Assembly (NCBI GenBank): GCA_047610385.1
Contig: JBLGAC010000028.1
Coordinates: 1 to 52,361, forward strand
Direction: 5' to 3'
DNA: 52,361 bases
From: JBOCEF01 sp047610385
GTDB lineage: Bacteria > Pseudomonadota > Alphaproteobacteria > Rhodobacterales > Rhodobacteraceae
Under the pieces are notes generated by a model. The model had not been told where the DNA came from, made no database searches, and was given only the letters and a program-made list of their open reading frames with translations. This document shows positions 19,903-28,713 of this stretch, piece after piece. The translations under genes and the position numbers were made by a program. The first letter of the stretch is position 1. Every line of letters begins with the position of its first letter.

Positions 19903-21188
19903 TGCTTGACCTTCTGGTGACGAATGCGGCCCTGCCCGATGGGCGCACGGGCATGTCGGTGGCCTGCAAGGGCGGGCGGATTGTCGGCGTCACGCCGGGC
20001 CTGACCGCTGAGGCGGGGCGGGTGATCGACGCAGGCGGCCACCTGCTGGCGCCCGCTTTTGTGGACCCGCATTTTCACATGGACGCGACCCTGTCGCTGG
20101 GCCGCCCGCGCCTGAACGTGTCGGGCACGCTGCTTGAAGGCATCGCGCTGTGGGGCGAATTGAAACCGATCCAGCGCGTGGATGAGGTCATCAAACGCGC
20201 CCTCAAATATTGTGATCTGGCCGTGTCGCAGGGGCTGCTGGCGATCCGGTCCCATGTCGACATCTGCGACGACAACTTGACCGGGGTTGAGGCGCTTTTG
20301 GACGTGAAACGCCAAGTCGCACCCTATATCGACCTGCAATTGGTCGCCTTTCCGCAAGACGGCCTGCTGCGCGACCCCACGGCTGAGGCGAACCTGATCC
20401 GCGCGCTCGACATGGGCGTCGACGTGGTCGGGGGCATTCCGCATTTTGAACGCACCATGGAGGACGGCACGGAAAGCATCCGCCGCCTGATGCGCATCGC
20501 CGCCGATCGCGGACTGCGCGTCGACATGCATTGCGACGAAAGCGACGACCCGATGTCGCGCCATGTGGAGGTGCTGGCCGCTGAGACCCTGCGCCACGGC
20601 ATGCAGGGACGGGTGGCGGGCAGTCACCTGACATCGATGCATTCAATGGACAATTACTATGTCTCAAAGCTGATCCCGCTGATGGCGGAGGCGCAGCTGC
20701 ACGTCATTCCCAACCCATTGATCAACATTATGCTTCAGGGCCGCCACGACGCCTATCCCAAGCGCCGCGGCCTGACGCGGGTGCGCGAATTGCGCGATGC
20801 CGGACTGAACGTGGCCTTTGGCGCGGATTGCGTGATGGACCCTTGGTATTCGCTGGGCGCTGCCGACATGCTGGAGGTCGCGGCGATGGGGCTGCATGTC
20901 GGGCAGATGTCGTCGCGCGCCGACATGGCCTGGTGTTTTGACGCGGTGACCGTGAACGCCGCCGCCGCCATGGGGTTGGAGCCGCGCATGCTGGAGAAAG
21001 GCGCCCCCGCGCATATGACGCTGCTGCAGGCCCGCGATCCGATTGAGGCGATCCGCCTGAAAGCCACCCGCCTCGCGGTGATCCGCAGCGGCGAGGTGAT
21101 CGCCCAGACCCCTGCACGCATCGCGTCGCTGGCATTGCCCGGACGCCCGGCAATGGTGGACCCGGCGGGATATGCGCCCCGGGCCTAA
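19902..21188 (+). CDS. codA: Cytosine deaminase-like amidohydrolase
   Basis: This 428-residue metal-dependent hydrolase of the CodA type would convert cytosine to uracil and ammonia. Metal-site and substrate motifs are PHFHMD (near 58), SHVD, HCDESDDP (near 210), SHLTSMH, NPLINIMLQGRHDAYPKRRG and GADCVMDPWYSLG. These match E. coli CodA positions closely. The start at 19902 was chosen over an in-frame ATG 21 bases upstream because it overlaps the permease stop as TGATG. Coupling to a nucleobase importer supports salvage of cytosine or a related pyrimidine. Creatinine- or isocytosine-type deaminases are the alternatives. Confidence 0.85.
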   Translation: MLDLLVTNAALPDGRTGMSVACKGGRIVGVTPGLTAEAGRVIDAGGHLLAPAFVDPHFHMDATLSLGRPRLNVSGTLLEGIALWGELKPIQRVDEVIKRALKYCDLAVSQGLLAIRSHVDICDDNLTGVEALLDVKRQVAPYIDLQLVAFPQDGLLRDPTAEANLIRALDMGVDVVGGIPHFERTMEDGTESIRRLMRIAADRGLRVDMHCDESDDPMSRHVEVLAAETLRHGMQGRVAGSHLTSMHSMDNYYVSKLIPLMAEAQLHVIPNPLINIMLQGRHDAYPKRRGLTRVRELRDAGLNVAFGADCVMDPWYSLGAADMLEVAAMGLHVGQMSSRADMAWCFDAVTVNAAAAMGLEPRMLEKGAPAHMTLLQARDPIEAIRLKATRLAVIRSGEVIAQTPARIASLALPGRPAMVDPAGYAPRA

Positions 21189-21300
21189 AGTCTGACATCG
21201 GGAAATTCACCGGATTTCAGGGTCTTGCGCGGATCATCCGATGACGCAGGTTGAAAAGGCTTGCGTCATGAGCCCATTGCCGCGTGAGATCTTTCTGTCA

Positions 21301-21376
21301 CATCAACTTTTTTGGGTTGATGACAATGCAGTGGCTTTGCGTTATGTTGCAGTGCAGCAGAAAAGGGACTCAAGAA
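21301..21376 (+). promoter_or_regulatory. Leader of the phasin-like gene with inverted repeat and TGCA-G-TGCA site
   Basis: A 7-bp inverted repeat (21301-21307 with 21316-21322) is followed by the symmetric 9-mer TGCAGTGCA at 21348-21356, just before an AAAAGGGA ribosome site. TGC/GCA-rich sites of this kind resemble those bound by PhaR-type polyhydroxybutyrate regulators. That link is tentative. Confidence 0.35.
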
Positions 21377-21682
21377 ATGTTTTTCACTCAGGGGAGCGCG
21401 GATCTTTTTTTTGGCTGGGCCAAATTCTCGATGGCGCTGGTAGAAATGTCCACGGAAGCGTCCGAAGTGATCGTGCGCCGCACAACCCGTATGGCGCACG
21501 GGCAGATGACCGCGCAGGAAGCGACCGAAATGGTGATGGAAAAGGCTTCAGCCTTTGCCAAGTCCCATGAACATGCGTCAATCGCGGTTGCTGCCGGGGC
21601 GGCGCCCCACGACATCTTCGGCGCGGCGCTGAGGCCTTACGGTGCGCAGACGCGCGCCAACGTGACCGAACTGCGCAAATGA
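21377..21682 (+). CDS. Phasin-like small protein
   Basis: This is a 101-residue, Ala/Met/Glu-rich, probably all-helical protein with no signal peptide. Its pattern is FFGWAKFSMALVEMSTEASEVI, then RRTTRMAHGQMTAQEATEMV, then DIFGAALRPYGAQTRANVTELRK. This resembles short phasin-like proteins of Rhodobacterales that coat storage granules. The start at 21377 has AAAGGGA upstream; a longer frame opens 31 codons earlier, but its leader looks non-coding. It is monocistronic, ending at a strong terminator. Function is inferred from composition and pattern only. Confidence 0.55.
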   Translation: MFFTQGSADLFFGWAKFSMALVEMSTEASEVIVRRTTRMAHGQMTAQEATEMVMEKASAFAKSHEHASIAVAAGAAPHDIFGAALRPYGAQTRANVTELRK

Positions 21683-21685
21683 CAA

Positions 21686-21724
21686 AAAAGGCGCGCCGGG
21701 ATCCGTGACCCCGGCGCGCCTTTT
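21686..21724. terminator. Bidirectional terminator
   Basis: Perfect 15-base arms (21686-21700 and 21710-21724) form a GC stem flanked by A-tract and T-tract. It can end both the phasin-like transcript and the convergent catabolic operon from the minus strand. Confidence 0.93.
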
Positions 21725-21785
21725 GTCCGCGCTGGCCGCCGCGTGGGCGGATGGGAAACATCCCCTCAGGCTGCGCTTTGCACCG

Positions 21786-22931
21786 TCAGAAACAGGCTTT
21801 CAGGATGTCCATCGACGCCGCGTGGGTCAGCTTGATCGGGTTGCCGCCCGCGGACGGATCGATCAGCGATGCCGCGGCGATATCGTCGAACCGGTCGTCG
21901 CCCACACCCATGTCGGACAGGCGCGTGGGCAGGCCCAGCTCCTCAGTCAACGATGCGACGCGGGTCACGAAGCCGTCAAAGCCCCCCGCCACGCCGCAAT
22001 AGGCTGCTGCCGCCGTGAACCGGTCGGCGATAGCATCCGCGTTAAAGCGCATGACGCTGGGCAGGAACACTGCGTTCGTAGCGCCGTGATGGGTGCCGTA
22101 GATCGCGCCCACTGGATGCGAAAGCGCATGCACCGCCCCAAGCCCTTTCTGGAACGCCGTCGCGCCCATCATCGCCGCTGACATCATGTGGCTGCGCGCC
22201 TCAAGATGATCGGGGGTGGCCATGACGCGCGGCAGGTTTTCCAGCACCAGCCGCATGCCTTCCAGCGCGATGCCCTGGCTCATGGGATGGTAGTGGGGGG
22301 ATGAAAACGCCTCAATGCAATGGGCCAGCGCATCCATGCCGGTGCCTGCGGTGATCGCGGTGGGCATGCCCATGGTCAATTCGGGGTCCGCGATGACGAT
22401 TGCGGGCAGGACCTTGGGGTGGAAGATGATCTTTTTCTCATGGGTCACGGAATTGGTGATGACGCTGGCGCGCCCCACCTCAGACCCAGTGCCCGCGGTG
22501 GTGGGCACGGCCACGATGGGAGAGATTACCGACGCGTCAGCGCGGCTCCACCAATCGCCGATATCTTCATAATCGAACACGCCGCGGGTCTGGCCGTGCA
22601 TGAACGCGACCATTTTCGCCAGATCGAGGCCAGATCCCCCGCCGAACGCCACCACGCCATCATGGCCGCCCGCGCGATAGGCGGCCACCCCGGCCTCAAG
22701 GTTCTTCTCATTGGGGTTGGGATCGACCTCTGCAAAGATCGCGCGGCCCATCCCGGCGCCTTCCAGAATATCCAGCGCATTTTGCGTGATCGGCAAGCTC
22801 GCCAGCCCCCGGTCCGTGACCAGCAGCGGCTTTTTCATGCCCGCGGCCGCGCAGGCCTCGGCCAGTTCCCTGATCCGTCCAGCGCCAAAGCGGATGGCGG
22901 TCGGGTAGCTCCAGTTCATCTTCAGCGACAT
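21786..22931 (-). CDS. Iron-containing alcohol dehydrogenase
   Basis: This 381-residue group III (Fe-ADH) enzyme interconverts a primary alcohol and an aldehyde with NAD(P). Visible features are the nucleotide-binding region VVAFGGGSGLDLAK near residue 95, VPTTAGTGSEV near 140, and the metal-ligand segments GMDALAHCIEAF and HALSHPVGAIYGTHHGATNAVFLP. It is the last gene of the operon, three bases after the aldehyde dehydrogenase stop. With that dehydrogenase it could oxidise an alcohol stepwise to an acid. The natural substrate is not visible; a gamma-glutamylated amino alcohol is my proposal. Confidence 0.93.
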   Translation of the reverse strand: MSLKMNWSYPTAIRFGAGRIRELAEACAAAGMKKPLLVTDRGLASLPITQNALDILEGAGMGRAIFAEVDPNPNEKNLEAGVAAYRAGGHDGVVAFGGGSGLDLAKMVAFMHGQTRGVFDYEDIGDWWSRADASVISPIVAVPTTAGTGSEVGRASVITNSVTHEKKIIFHPKVLPAIVIADPELTMGMPTAITAGTGMDALAHCIEAFSSPHYHPMSQGIALEGMRLVLENLPRVMATPDHLEARSHMMSAAMMGATAFQKGLGAVHALSHPVGAIYGTHHGATNAVFLPSVMRFNADAIADRFTAAAAYCGVAGGFDGFVTRVASLTEELGLPTRLSDMGVGDDRFDDIAAASLIDPSAGGNPIKLTHAASMDILKACF

Positions 22932-22934
22932 GGG

Positions 22935-24308
22935 TCAGGCTTTCTTCAGGTGCCAGGATTTGGGGCGGGTGACAGCGTGGAAGCCAAAGGCCGACAGGGC
23001 GGCGCCCCGTCCGGTGTCCTTGCAGCCGGTCCAGCACAGGGCGGGATCAAGGTAATCGCAGCGGTTCATGAACACGGTGCCGGTTTCGATTTCAGCGCCA
23101 ACCGCAGCCGCGCGGGCCGCATCATTGGTCCACAAAGATGCGGTCAGCCCGAACTGGCAATCATTCATCAGCGCGATCGCCTCAGCGTCGCCAGACACTT
23201 TCATGATGCCGACGACCGGGCCGAAGGTTTCATCGCGCATGACCCGCATGGAGTGGTCCACATTGGTCAGGATCTGCGGCGTCATGTAGGTGCCGCCATC
23301 GTCGGCGGGATCGGTTTCAATATGCGCGATGGCACCTGCGGCCACGGCCTCGGCCACTTGGGCGCGGGCCTCAGCGGCAAAGCGTTTATGGGCCATCGGG
23401 CCGATGTCGGTGGCGGGGTCCATCGGGTTGCCCAAGCGGTAGGCGCGCACGATCTTCAGCGCCTCAGCAACGAAAGCATCGTAGTGCTGCTCCACCACAT
23501 AGATCCGTTCGATCCCGCAGCAGCACTGGCCCGAATTGAACATCGCACCGTCGATCAGACCGGCCGCGGCGATGATGGGATCGGCGTCCTCCATCACATA
23601 GCCGGGGTCTTTGCCGCCCAGTTCCAGCCCAACGGCGGTGAAGGTGCCCGCAGCCGCGCGTTCAATCGCCCGGCCGCCATTGACCGACCCGGTGAAGTTC
23701 ACAAAGCCGAACAGCTTTTCGCCGATCAGCGCCTCAGTGGTCGCGTGGTCCAGAAACAGGTTCTGGAACACATCGGCGGGAACCCCGGCCTGCACAAAGG
23801 CGCGCACCATGCGTTCGCCGGCCAGCAGGGTCTGGCTGGCGTGTTTCAGCACCACCGTGTTGCCCGCGATCAAGGCGGCGCCAATGGTGTTGATGGCCGT
23901 CAGATACGGGTAATTCCACGGCGCGATCACGAACACCACGCCGACAGGTTCGCGGGTCAGCCGACGTTCAAACGCATCGCTGTCTTCGACGATCTGAGGG
24001 GCCAGCGCAGCGGCGGCGTTTTGCGCCATCCATGTTGCGCGTTCACGCACGCCGCCAAATTCACCGCCATAGCGGGTCGGGCGGCCCATCATATGGGCCA
24101 GCTCCACGACCACTTCGTCATTCATGGCGCCGAGGGCTTCGACCCCCGCCATGACCAGATCAGCGCGGTCGGCCAAGGGGCGCGCAGCCCAGGCCTTTTG
24201 CGCGGCGCGGGCGGCTTCGACCGCCTTGCGCGCGTCGTCAACGGGCATCACCGGGCGTTCGGCAAAGACCGACCCGTCGATGGGAGAGATGCAGGCGATG
24301 GTGCTCAT
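22935..24308 (-). CDS. NAD(P)-dependent aldehyde dehydrogenase
   Basis: The 457-residue protein belongs to the aldehyde dehydrogenase superfamily. It has the cofactor motif VFVIAPWNYPYL near residue 130, FTGSVNGGRAI near 205, the catalytic glutamate in GLELGGKDPGYV near 230 and the catalytic cysteine in FNSGQCCCGIERIYV near 262. The start at 24308 (MSTIACISPIDG) is the natural beginning of the fold; an upstream in-frame ATG would add 14 unlikely residues. It lies eight bases after the glutamine-synthetase-like gene and three before the Fe-ADH. It is likely the PuuC-type step oxidising a gamma-glutamyl aldehyde, by inference from its neighbours. Confidence 0.92.
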   Translation of the reverse strand: MSTIACISPIDGSVFAERPVMPVDDARKAVEAARAAQKAWAARPLADRADLVMAGVEALGAMNDEVVVELAHMMGRPTRYGGEFGGVRERATWMAQNAAAALAPQIVEDSDAFERRLTREPVGVVFVIAPWNYPYLTAINTIGAALIAGNTVVLKHASQTLLAGERMVRAFVQAGVPADVFQNLFLDHATTEALIGEKLFGFVNFTGSVNGGRAIERAAAGTFTAVGLELGGKDPGYVMEDADPIIAAAGLIDGAMFNSGQCCCGIERIYVVEQHYDAFVAEALKIVRAYRLGNPMDPATDIGPMAHKRFAAEARAQVAEAVAAGAIAHIETDPADDGGTYMTPQILTNVDHSMRVMRDETFGPVVGIMKVSGDAEAIALMNDCQFGLTASLWTNDAARAAAVGAEIETGTVFMNRCDYLDPALCWTGCKDTGRGAALSAFGFHAVTRPKSWHLKKA

Positions 24309-24316
24309 GGGGAACC

Positions 24317-25681
24317 TCAGGCTCGCTCGAAGCCGCGGCGCAGGTCCCAATCGGTGACTGCGCGGTCGGCTTCAGCCGCTTCATGGCGGGCGGCATGGAC
24401 GTAATGATCAATGACAGCATCCCCGAACGCCGCGCGCAGCATGGCCGATGCGTCCAGCGCATCAGCCGCATCGCGCAGGTTTCCGGGGATTTCAGGGACT
24501 TTCTCAGCGCCGTAAGCGTCGCCGTGGTGTTCGGGCGGCAGAACCATGTCGTTGTCGATGCCCGACAGGCCCGCGGCGATCATCGCCGCCTGTGCCAGAT
24601 AGGGGTTCATATCGCCGCCGGGCACGCGGCATTCGATGCGCACGCCTTTGGTTCCCTCGCCGCAGATGCGGTAGCCGGCGGTGCGGTTGTCGCGGCTCCA
24701 GACAATTTTGGTCGGGGCGAAGGTGCCCGCGACAAAGCGTTTGTAGCTGTTCACGTAAGGCGCGAAAAAGCAGGTGAGTTCAGGCGCGTGGTGCAGCAGG
24801 CCCGCAAGGAATTTGCGCATCACGTCGGACATGCCATGCGCGGCGTCCGGGTCATAGAACACCGGGCCGCTTTCGCCCACCATGCTCATGTGCACATGGG
24901 CGGAATTGCCCGCAGCGCCGTCGGCCCATTTGGCCATGAAGGTCATCGCCTGCCCCTTGGCCCAGGCGATTTCCTTGGCACCGTTCTTGATGATCGTGTG
25001 GTCATCAGCGGTGTTCAGCGCGGCGCCGTAGCGGAAATTAATCTCTCCCTGCCCGGCATCGGCCTCACCTTTGGTGCCCTCAATCGGGACCCCGGCACCG
25101 TACAGGCCGTTGCGGATGGCGCGCATGACGCCTTCTTCCTTGGTGGTCTGGAAGATGTGATAATCTTCGTTGTAGGCGCTGATCGGCTTCAGCCCGCGAT
25201 AGCCCGCGCTGTGCGCGGCGTCATAGCTGTCGTGGAACAGGAAATATTCCAGCTCCGTCGCGGTGGTGGCGGTCCAGCCCTTGGCGGCCAGCCGCGCCAC
25301 CTGTCCGTGCAGGATTGACCGCGGGGCGTGCGGGATCATGTGATGGCCATGGTGGTCATAGGTGTCACAGATCACCAGCGCGGTGCCGTCAAGCCACGGG
25401 ATCCGGCGCAGGGTGCTCAGATCAGGTTTGATCAGATAATCGCCATAGCCCGCAGACCAGGACGTTGAGGCATAGCCATCGACGGTCCCCATCTCAAGGT
25501 CCGTGGCGAGCAGGTAATTGCAGCCATGGGTTTCGTGCCACGCGCTTTCCACAAAGAACGCGGCGTGAAAGCGTTTGCCCATCAGCCGGCCCTGCATGTC
25601 CACCTGTGCGGCGAGGACAGTGTCGATTTCGCCCGAAGCAACGGCGGCGCGAAGTGCATCAAAGGTAAGATTGCCGGGCAT
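24317..25681 (-). CDS. Glutamine synthetase family protein, PuuA-like gamma-glutamyl-amine ligase
   Basis: The 454-residue protein has the GS beta-grasp plus catalytic domain. Metal and nucleotide motifs are ELEYFLF near 142, EADAGQGEINFRYG near 210, NSAHVHMSM near 260 and NSYKRFVAGTFAPTKIVWSRDNRTAGYR near 335, followed by IECRVPGGDMNPYLAQAAMIAAG. Sequence style and operon context match the gamma-glutamylpolyamine synthetases (PuuA), not the housekeeping GlnA: the adenylylation loop tyrosine region is absent. The expected reaction joins glutamate to a small amine with ATP. Start 25681 was chosen as MPGNLTFDALRA; the upstream in-frame extension is basic and Pro-rich. Confidence 0.85.
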   Translation of the reverse strand: MPGNLTFDALRAAVASGEIDTVLAAQVDMQGRLMGKRFHAAFFVESAWHETHGCNYLLATDLEMGTVDGYASTSWSAGYGDYLIKPDLSTLRRIPWLDGTALVICDTYDHHGHHMIPHAPRSILHGQVARLAAKGWTATTATELEYFLFHDSYDAAHSAGYRGLKPISAYNEDYHIFQTTKEEGVMRAIRNGLYGAGVPIEGTKGEADAGQGEINFRYGAALNTADDHTIIKNGAKEIAWAKGQAMTFMAKWADGAAGNSAHVHMSMVGESGPVFYDPDAAHGMSDVMRKFLAGLLHHAPELTCFFAPYVNSYKRFVAGTFAPTKIVWSRDNRTAGYRICGEGTKGVRIECRVPGGDMNPYLAQAAMIAAGLSGIDNDMVLPPEHHGDAYGAEKVPEIPGNLRDAADALDASAMLRAAFGDAVIDHYVHAARHEAAEADRAVTDWDLRRGFERA

Positions 25682-25758
25682 GAGGGGCGGCTCCGAAAGC
25701 TGAGAGAAGACGGTCAGGGGGGTGCGCCCGCCCCGGATCGGGGCGGGCGCAGGTCGCA

Positions 25759-26799
25759 TCAGCCAAGGCCGTAGGGCGGGCCAGCTTTTTCAAGGACGTC
25801 GTTATATTCCTCAAAGATCTTGATGACCCGGGCGCCACGATCCGAGGTCTGGGACATTTCCTTCCAGAAATTCTTCGCCTCGTCCTCAACCGCCTTCCAT
25901 TCTTCGGCAGGGATCGAGGTCAGCTCCAGCTTGGTGCCCTGGCTGCGCAGGCGCGCCTCGCCGCCCCAATACCACTGGGTGCGGTAGAAGTGACCGGCGT
26001 TGATGCAGTTCATCACCAGCTCCTGCAGCTCAGGCGTCAGTTTGCCCCAGCTGTCTTCGTTCACGTAGAACGAGCCGATCCAGGCGCCGGAGATGTTGTT
26101 GAGCAGGAAGTAATCGGTCACATCCGCCCAACCAACGGTGTAATCTTCGGTGATGCCGGACCAGGCCATGCCGTCCAGCTCTCCGGTCTGCACGGCAACC
26201 TCGGCGTCCTCATAGGGAATAGACACCGGCACCACGCCAAAGCGCGACAGGAAGCGGCCCGCGGTCGGGAAGGTATAAAGCTTCAGCCCCGACAGATCAT
26301 CCAGCGAGGTGATCGGTTCTTTGGTGTTGAAGTGGCACGGATCCTGACCCGCAGCCGACAGCCATTTGACGCCGCCAACCTCATTATAAGCTTCTTCCCA
26401 GATCTCTTTCAGGCCGTACTGGTTGAACAGCACCGGCACGTCCATGATCTGCTTGGTGGCCATCGGGAAATACCCGCCGAACACTGAGATATCCACGGGC
26501 GCGGCCATGGAGTCATCGTCAGAATGCACCGCGTCGATCACGCCGTTCTGCATGGCGCGGAACAATTCGCCGGTCGGCACGATCTGATCAGCGTAATAAA
26601 GCTCAATCTCAAGCGCGCCACCCGCGGCCTTGTTGATCGCGTCGATGATCGGCTTGGTGACATGCTCGCCCAGCGCGGGGCCTGCATAGGTCTGAAAGCG
26701 CCATTTGATCGGCGATTGCGCTTTGACGATGGCCGGGGCGGCCAGAACGCCTGCACCGGCCAGACCGGCACCTTTGATGAAACTGCGTCTGTTGGTCAT
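25759..26799 (-). CDS. TRAP transporter substrate-binding protein (DctP type)
   Basis: This 346-residue periplasmic receptor has a Tat-type signal (NRRSFIKGAGLAGAGVLAAPAIVKA) and an AGGAGA ribosome site before 26799. DctP folds usually hold the ligand carboxylate with an arginine in the motif GLKxR. Here the motif reads GLKLYTFP, with tyrosine at that position (codon 26275-26277). The pocket region is aromatic: GMAWSGITEDYTVGWADVTDYF. This suggests an uncharged or cationic ligand such as an amine. It sits in an operon with both permease subunits and amine-processing enzymes. Family is certain; ligand is inferred. Confidence 0.93.
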   Translation of the reverse strand: MTNRRSFIKGAGLAGAGVLAAPAIVKAQSPIKWRFQTYAGPALGEHVTKPIIDAINKAAGGALEIELYYADQIVPTGELFRAMQNGVIDAVHSDDDSMAAPVDISVFGGYFPMATKQIMDVPVLFNQYGLKEIWEEAYNEVGGVKWLSAAGQDPCHFNTKEPITSLDDLSGLKLYTFPTAGRFLSRFGVVPVSIPYEDAEVAVQTGELDGMAWSGITEDYTVGWADVTDYFLLNNISGAWIGSFYVNEDSWGKLTPELQELVMNCINAGHFYRTQWYWGGEARLRSQGTKLELTSIPAEEWKAVEDEAKNFWKEMSQTSDRGARVIKIFEEYNDVLEKAGPPYGLG

Positions 26800-26864
26800 T
26801 TGTTGTCTCTCCTGTCGGGAATGCCGGGGCGGTTTGCGCCTTCTGGGCGGGTTATTTCGGGTCG

Positions 26865-28184
26865 TCAGCGGTAGACCGCGTGGGGCAGCCACAGAGCGAT
26901 CTGCGGGAACGCCATCACGAGGGCGAGCGCGCCAACCATCACCAGCACGAACGGCCAAACCGATCGATAGATGTCCCGGATCCCGATCTCAGGCGGGGCC
27001 ATGGCGCGCATCAAAAACAGATTATAGCCGAAAGGCGGGGTCATGTAGGCGATCTGGCAAGTGATCGTATAAAGCACACCATACCAGATCAGATCGAATT
27101 CCAGCGCTTTGACAAGCGGCACATACAGCGGCGCAACGATCACCAGCATCGCGGTGTCGTCAAGGAACGTGCCCATCAAGATAAAGCTGAGCTGCATGAG
27201 GATCAGCACCTCCCAACGTGTCAGGCCCAGATCGCCGAGAAAAAACCCCTCGATCGACTTTACCGCGCCAAGCCCGTTGAACACCGCACCAAAGCACAAC
27301 GCCGCCAGAATGATCCACATGAACATGCAGGAAATGCCCAGCGTCTGGCGGGTGGTGTCTTCGAACACTTTGCGGGTCAGGCGGCCCTTGGCAATGGCGG
27401 CCACCGTGGCAGAGGCAGCCCCCACCGCGGCGCTTTCGACAAGGCTGGTATAGCCCATGACGAACAGCCCCATCATCAGGAAAAAGATCACCACCGGAAT
27501 GATCCCCGCGCGCAGCAGGCGCAGCTTGTCGATCATCGGAACATTGCGTTCTTCGGCCGACAGTGCCGGGCCGAGGGCGGGGTTAATCTTGCACCTGATG
27601 TAGATGTACAGAATGAACATCGTCGCCATCATCAGCCCCGGCACCGCGCCCGCAAGCCACAGCTGGCCCACCGGCTGGCGCGCAATCATGCCATACAGCA
27701 CCAGCACCACCGATGGCGGCACCAGAATGCCCAAGCTGGACCCGGCCTGAATGACCCCGGTCACCATGGTCTTGTCATAGCCCCGGCGCAGCAGTTCTGG
27801 CATCGCAATGGTGGCGCCAATGGCCATGCCCGCCACCGACAGGCCATTCATGGCTGAGATCATCACCATCAGCCCGATGGTCCCGATCGCCAGTCCACCA
27901 GACACCGGCCCGAACCAGATGTGGAACGCCTTGTACAGATCCTCAGCAATGCCGGATTCTGACAGCATGTAGCCCATGTAGATGAACAATGGCAGCGTCA
28001 GCAGCGGATACCATTTCATCAGCTTCATGGCGGCGTTGAACGCATGTTCCGCCCCGCCATCGCCCCACAGCATCAGCGCTGAGATCACCGCCACCGCGCC
28101 AATCGACGCGAACACGCGCTGGCCAGTCAACAGCAGGAACATCATCGCCCCGAACATGCTGAGGGCGATCACTTCATACGACAT
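26865..28184 (-). CDS. TRAP transporter large permease (DctM type)
   Basis: This 439-residue integral membrane protein has about 12-13 helices and is the sodium-coupled channel of the TRAP system. Family stretches are PLLTLPLFIYMGYML near 60, GGLAIGTIGLMVMISAMNGLS, GVIQAGSSLGILVPPSVVLVLYG near 165 and MGTFLDDTAMLVIVAPLYVP near 360. The start at 28184 (MSYEVIALSMFG) is one base after the DctQ stop, so translation is coupled. The upstream ten-residue extension would lie inside DctQ and is not needed. Confidence 0.95.
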   Translation of the reverse strand: MSYEVIALSMFGAMMFLLLTGQRVFASIGAVAVISALMLWGDGGAEHAFNAAMKLMKWYPLLTLPLFIYMGYMLSESGIAEDLYKAFHIWFGPVSGGLAIGTIGLMVMISAMNGLSVAGMAIGATIAMPELLRRGYDKTMVTGVIQAGSSLGILVPPSVVLVLYGMIARQPVGQLWLAGAVPGLMMATMFILYIYIRCKINPALGPALSAEERNVPMIDKLRLLRAGIIPVVIFFLMMGLFVMGYTSLVESAAVGAASATVAAIAKGRLTRKVFEDTTRQTLGISCMFMWIILAALCFGAVFNGLGAVKSIEGFFLGDLGLTRWEVLILMQLSFILMGTFLDDTAMLVIVAPLYVPLVKALEFDLIWYGVLYTITCQIAYMTPPFGYNLFLMRAMAPPEIGIRDIYRSVWPFVLVMVGALALVMAFPQIALWLPHAVYR

Positions 28185-28185
28185 C

Positions 28186-28713
28186 TCAGATTTCCTCGCC
28201 GCGGATGGTCGCAATGTCGCGGATCAGAGCGGAGATCGCCTGAAGCAGCATGAGAAAGGCGCCAATCACCATGGTGATCTTGATCGGGGCCATGTAAGGC
28301 CGCCAGGCAGAATGTGATGTCTCGCCGTATTTCAGCGCGTAGATTGTTGAATTCACGCCGCCATAGACCAAAAACACCAGAAAAGTGATCAGGAACACCG
28401 AGGTCAGCACGTCGGCCCAAGCCCGGCCCTTCACAGACCACATGCCATAGACCAGATCCATGCGCACATGGTCCCCCATCTGCATCGAATACGGGCCGCC
28501 CAGCAGGAAATACGCGGTCATCACGAACTGCGCCATTTCCAGCGTCCACAGCTGCGGCCGTATCCCCGGAACGCCATAATCATGGGCGGTCTTGGCAAAG
28601 GCGGACCACAGCAGGATCCCCAGCATGGCAAAGATCAGGTACATCGCGAACCGCCCCACGCGGTGGTTCAGCGCGTCGATGCCGCGCGACAGGCGCTTTA
28701 GACTCTCAGGCAT
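28186..28713 (-). CDS. TRAP transporter small permease (DctQ type)
   Basis: The 175-residue protein has four predicted transmembrane helices: around FAMYLIFAMLGILLWSAFA, FVMTAYFLLGGPYSM, VLTSVFLITFLVFLVYGG and ITMVIGAFLMLLQAIS. The motif MGDHVRMDLVYG is typical of DctQ. A GGGGG-type ribosome site precedes 28713. Its start overlaps the end of the hydrolase gene by eight bases. It partners DctM in the membrane. Confidence 0.94.
   Translation of the reverse strand: MPESLKRLSRGIDALNHRVGRFAMYLIFAMLGILLWSAFAKTAHDYGVPGIRPQLWTLEMAQFVMTAYFLLGGPYSMQMGDHVRMDLVYGMWSVKGRAWADVLTSVFLITFLVFLVYGGVNSTIYALKYGETSHSAWRPYMAPIKITMVIGAFLMLLQAISALIRDIATIRGEEI

Noticed and set aside
21241..21269. Hairpin ATGACGCA/TGCGTCAT after codA as a terminator
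   Set aside because: Only eight base pairs with a 13-base loop and no T tract; too weak to call.
22320..24404. A 694-codon open frame on the plus strand
   Set aside because: It runs antisense to the Fe-ADH and aldehyde dehydrogenase genes, which have full catalytic motifs. It is a GC-bias shadow.
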